Shown piece by piece: positions 53,311-56,015 of a stretch of DNA of 56,015 nt (within the stretch, counting starts at the first letter, position 1; each line of letters begins with the position of its first letter). The position numbers and the translations under genes were made by a program. This DNA comes from Okeania sp. SIO2F4 (lineage in GTDB: Bacteria > Cyanobacteriota > Cyanobacteriia > Cyanobacteriales > Microcoleaceae). The DNA is taken from positions 1 to 56,015 of the forward strand of contig NZ_JAAHGT010000023.1 in the NCBI RefSeq assembly GCF_010672385.1. Direction: 5' to 3'. The notes beneath the pieces are model-generated. The model was not told the DNA's origin. It did not search any database and saw only the letters and a program-made list of their open reading frames with translations.

Positions 53311-55323
53311 ATGAGTCATGATTTTGTCAAGCCTAAGAAAATAGGTGGACTTGATACCAACACCAATGCTGGACAAAGAAGTCCATTTGCTAGCCGTCCT
53401 TTTTTAGCAACTCCTAGAAGTCAGCCACAGCCCCAAGACATACAAACAATGCGAGAACGGGCGGCACGATACCAAGCTGCAAATCCTCATCTGTATGGCA
53501 CTTCAGCTCAACCTCAAACTGTTCAAAGACAAGCCTCAGAGACAGAAGAAGAAAGCCTCCAGATGAAGGCCAATGAGTCTGTTCAACGAAAGCCAGAACA
53601 GCCTGACCTCGAAACATTGATTAGACAAAGAGCTGCACGAGTCGATACACCGCTACAACGGATGATGAAAGTTCAAATGGCTGAAGCTCAGAGGTTCAAG
53701 CAGCAAGAAGATGAAAAGCTTCAAACTAAGTCTGAACTGATTGTTCAACGGGAAATGATGCCAGAGGAGGAGGAAGAAAATCTTCAGATGCAGTCTGAAC
53801 CTACTCTACAAAGGGAAGAGCTGTCAGAGGAAGAAGAAGATAAAACCCTGCAAATGCAATCAGAGGCAACTGTTCAACTGAAATCTCAGGACTCTGAGCA
53901 GGAGCAAGCAGGAATACAGACTAAACTGACTATTGGACAACCAGGGGATAAATACGAGCAGGAAGCGGACAATATGGCCACTAAAGTAATGTCCATGCCT
54001 GACCCTACAGCTGAGAACGTTCAACGGCAGGAAATAGGGGAAAAAGAAGAAACCCTACAGGAAAAGTCGCTGGTTGATGGTATTACTCCTGTGGTTCAAC
54101 GTCAAATCAGTGAAACGCAAAAGCAAGACGGCGGGAGTCAAAGTTTAGAAAGTCAGTTAGCAGGAGAAAAAGGCGGTGGTCATCCTCTCTCTGATGAGGT
54201 GAGAGGCTTCATGGAACCTCGGTTTGGAGCAGATTTTTCTGATGTGCGGGTGCATACGGGAAGTGCTGCGGTTCAAATGAATCAGCAGCTAGGGGCGCAG
54301 GCGTTTACTCATGGGAATGATATTTATTATAGTAAGGGGAAAGCTCCTGGGAAAGATGCGTTGACGGCGCATGAGTTGACTCATACGATTCAGCAAAGTA
54401 CAGATATTCGCCTTCAACCTGTAAAAGAATCAACTAGCCAAGATAAGGTTTTGAAGAAAATTGAGTATCTGAAAAGTCGCTCCCAATACTATGAATCTGT
54501 TAAAAAGTTTGATCTTAAGTTAGTAAAGTATGTTCTCTCATGGTGGAGAAGACGGTTAATGGAGGGAACAAAGATAATTCAAGAGGAAATTCCGCAAGAT
54601 ACATCTTTGATGAAAGAATTGAATCAAGCGTATAAAAGTTCTCTAAGAAAGTTTGTTAAACGTGCCAGCAAATTTATGAAAGAAACAGCACAGGATTTGT
54701 ATTTAACTTGTTCGGATCTTATACCAGTTTGGGCGATGCCTCAGATTAAAAATATGGGTATTTCAACACCAATCCCTCTTGGGGAAAATACTGATCCTCT
54801 GAACGGGAAAGTTAAGTTTGTTGTCAATGGCATCAGCATAACCATTTTGCCCGATGGTCGAAAAAGTGGAAGAGGTGCTCACACGAAAATAGATATGAGC
54901 AAATTCGGTATAAAAAAATACAATTATAGAGGTGGAAAAATTGTCTCTTTTGACAAGCCTAAGCTTCCAAAATTCACTATTCAAACGCTATATGGAAAAG
55001 ATAATCAAGGGAACTTATTGACTGAGGCTACCCCATCCGGTTATGGAAAAGGCACTACTGGAAAAAACAGGAGTTTAGGATTTCATGAAGGAAGCCACGG
55101 TTTAGATTATATTGAATATTTCAGAGATAATCCTATTCCTGAATTTCATGGACATACAGGGATGAAAGTAAGGACTTTCAAACGAGAGATTCAAAAATGG
55201 AAAAAGTCATGGAAAAAATACATCGATAATTTAGAACAATATTCATTGATGAAAACTGATTGCGTAGGACAACCTACTATTGATGAGTATTATGAAGGTA
55301 AAAAGCCCAAGGTTTGTGATTAG
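53311..55323 (+). CDS. eCIS cargo/effector candidate: DUF4157 protein with a novel C-terminal HExxH domain
   Basis: This is a 670-residue protein. Residues 1-215 are disordered, Gln/Glu-rich, with degenerate LQMQSE-xTxQRE-EEEE repeats. The DUF4157 domain spans about 208-375: IGQPGDKYEQEADNMATKVM first, then RFGADFSDVRVHTG and HELTHTIQQ (H354, E355, H358). DUF4157 marks proteins loaded by eCIS particles. The C-terminal about 290 residues are unlike any domain I recognise. They contain a second zinc-protease-like motif, HEGSH (H592, E593, H596), followed by GLDYIEYFRDNPIPEFHGH, so a metallopeptidase warhead is plausible. It is the only clear cargo candidate in the window. Confidence 0.85.
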   Translation: MSHDFVKPKKIGGLDTNTNAGQRSPFASRPFLATPRSQPQPQDIQTMRERAARYQAANPHLYGTSAQPQTVQRQASETEEESLQMKANESVQRKPEQPDLETLIRQRAARVDTPLQRMMKVQMAEAQRFKQQEDEKLQTKSELIVQREMMPEEEEENLQMQSEPTLQREELSEEEEDKTLQMQSEATVQLKSQDSEQEQAGIQTKLTIGQPGDKYEQEADNMATKVMSMPDPTAENVQRQEIGEKEETLQEKSLVDGITPVVQRQISETQKQDGGSQSLESQLAGEKGGGHPLSDEVRGFMEPRFGADFSDVRVHTGSAAVQMNQQLGAQAFTHGNDIYYSKGKAPGKDALTAHELTHTIQQSTDIRLQPVKESTSQDKVLKKIEYLKSRSQYYESVKKFDLKLVKYVLSWWRRRLMEGTKIIQEEIPQDTSLMKELNQAYKSSLRKFVKRASKFMKETAQDLYLTCSDLIPVWAMPQIKNMGISTPIPLGENTDPLNGKVKFVVNGISITILPDGRKSGRGAHTKIDMSKFGIKKYNYRGGKIVSFDKPKLPKFTIQTLYGKDNQGNLLTEATPSGYGKGTTGKNRSLGFHEGSHGLDYIEYFRDNPIPEFHGHTGMKVRTFKREIQKWKKSWKKYIDNLEQYSLMKTDCVGQPTIDEYYEGKKPKVCD

Positions 55324-55344
55324 TGCGATCACGATCTTGTAGGT

Positions 55345-55560
55345 TTGGTTTCATTCTTCAACCCAACAACAAAAAAAAACTACCCTCTGCCTGTTCAACT
55401 CAATTATGGGAAAATTAATTCATTTGATGTTAGGTTTCATTTTTGTTCTACCCAACTTACCATTTTAATGTTGATCGCAAATGATGAACCAATACCGGAA
55501 ATTATTTGGACATCTTATCTTCTTCGTTTAAAAACTGGACGGTTTATCACAAATGTCTAA
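55345..55560 (+). CDS. Small unknown protein after the effector, weak
   Basis: A frame of 71 codons with only TTG as a possible start (55345), 21 bp after the effector stop. It overlaps the start of the next gene by 8 bp. No family recognised. It could be an accessory or immunity-type protein, or a remnant. The lack of an ATG and of a ribosome binding site makes it doubtful. Confidence 0.3.
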   Translation: MVSFFNPTTKKNYPLPVQLNYGKINSFDVRFHFCSTQLTILMLIANDEPIPEIIWTSYLLRLKTGRFITNV

Positions 55561-55810
55561 TATCAAACAGCAATTCCCACAAATGAACTATTTTAAAGAA
55601 CAAGATATTCTGCACCTCCTAATCTCTGAAGAAGCAGAAGCAGGAAGTGTAGAAATTAGTCCAAACGTCACGGCTGAATTAAATGCTGCCGGAGAATTAA
55701 TCGGAGTATAAATTATTAATGCTAGCACATATATGCGAGATTTTATATTAGAATCAGCTCAAGCTAAACTATTAAATCTAGTTTGCAGTGCAAAAGTGTC
55801 AGTCCAGTAG
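55553..55810 (+). pseudogene. DUF2283-like gene interrupted by a stop codon
   Basis: From the ATG at 55553 the frame reads MSNIKQQFPQM, ILHLLISEEAEAGSVEISPN and ELNAAGELIGV before a TAA at 55709. The frame goes on with IINASTYMRDFILESAQ to a stop at 55808. DUF2283 proteins normally read GELIGVEI at this point, so a GAA-to-TAA change explains the stop. The 52-residue product would lack its C-terminus. DUF2283 genes often pair with a small partner. Confidence 0.6.
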
Positions 55811-55849
55811 GGTGTGTTAATGAAATGTAACGCATCTCCATAAAAGAGG

Positions 55850-55925
55850 GAGTAGGGAGAAATAATTGATGATTTCTGTACGATAATTGATTTTCTTTTT
55901 TATTATTGGAGATGTCTAATATCGA
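55850..55925 (+). repeat. Third copy of the about 80-bp repeat
   Basis: GGGAGTAGGGAGAAATAATT through TTATTATTGGAGATGTCTAA matches 44610-44705 and, inverted, 43653-43730. Confidence 0.7.
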
Positions 55926-55986
55926 CTATTTGAAAGGTTCTTGAGAGTTCATAAGGACGCCAAAAGCAGGAGTGAAAAAATTTATC

Positions 55987-56015
55987 AGGACTTACGCATG
56001 AGGTACGAAAAACTA
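55987..56015 (+). mobile_element. End of an AGGACTTACGCA element, cut by the window edge
   Basis: AGGACTTACGCA, identical to the terminal repeat of the MITE at 49998-50108, starts here. The following bases (TGAGGTACGAAAAACTA) differ from that MITE, so this may be a full insertion sequence of the same family. Confidence 0.55.

Noticed and set aside
1-56015. tRNA or rRNA genes
   Set aside because: No cloverleaf-like stretch with a conserved GTTCRANNC loop or rRNA segment was noticed by reading. A covariance search was not possible.

Overview
The window reads as AT-rich cyanobacterial DNA, probably from a filamentous species. The grounds are scattered HIP1-type GCGATCGC sites (mostly right half), abundant heptanucleotide short tandem repeats (AATTAAT, TGATAAC, GGCAACA, AGTCAGA and GGGAGTA units), many small inverted-repeat elements, cyanobacterial IS200/IS605 and IS630 elements, and proteins with a cyanobacterial look. 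The exact genus cannot be fixed from the sequence alone.

Positions 1-21 kb look like part of a conjugative element (plasmid or integrated). A leftward operon (about 7.4 kb down to the left edge) encodes a type IV secretion mating apparatus: VirB2-like pilin, VirB3-like protein, VirB4-like ATPase, VirB5/TrbJ-like secreted protein, VirB6/TrbL-like membrane protein and the start of a VirB8-like protein. Rightward from 8.5 kb come a MobC-like ribbon-helix-helix protein, a small MOB-type relaxase with a coupled partner, a leftward two-component system, and a partition-like module: actin-like ATPase (ParM family), a candidate ribbon-helix-helix adaptor (ParR-like) and a ParA/TraL-like ATPase broken by a non-autonomous IS605-type insertion. 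A four-fold 11-bp repeat array of the parC type lies upstream of the parM-like gene, and a 41/44 identical array lies in the same relative orientation upstream of the type IV secretion operon. This suggests that one DNA-binding protein governs both segregation and transfer.

Positions 21-31 kb are a mixed accessory stretch: nested small elements, a decayed IS630, an SNF2-type helicase with its SWIM zinc-finger partner, a retropepsin-like protein pair, a duplicated segment, and a putative DNA-binding gene preceded by ten copies of a 9-bp motif.

Positions 31.5-55.3 kb hold an extracellular-type contractile injection system (eCIS, phage-tail-like): VgrG-like spike, PAAR tip, AAA+ ATPase, DUF4255 terminator-like protein, sheath, two tube proteins, two tail-assembly-type small proteins, a DUF6760-type small protein with no standard start codon, gp25-like, gpJ-like and gpI-like baseplate proteins, a DUF4159-like protein, and a DUF4157 cargo protein whose unrecognised C-terminal domain carries a second HExxH motif. 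Two IS605-type tnpB elements and a pentapeptide-repeat gene flanked by inverted repeats interrupt the cluster. No LysM hub, tape-measure or tail-fibre gene was recognised inside the window.
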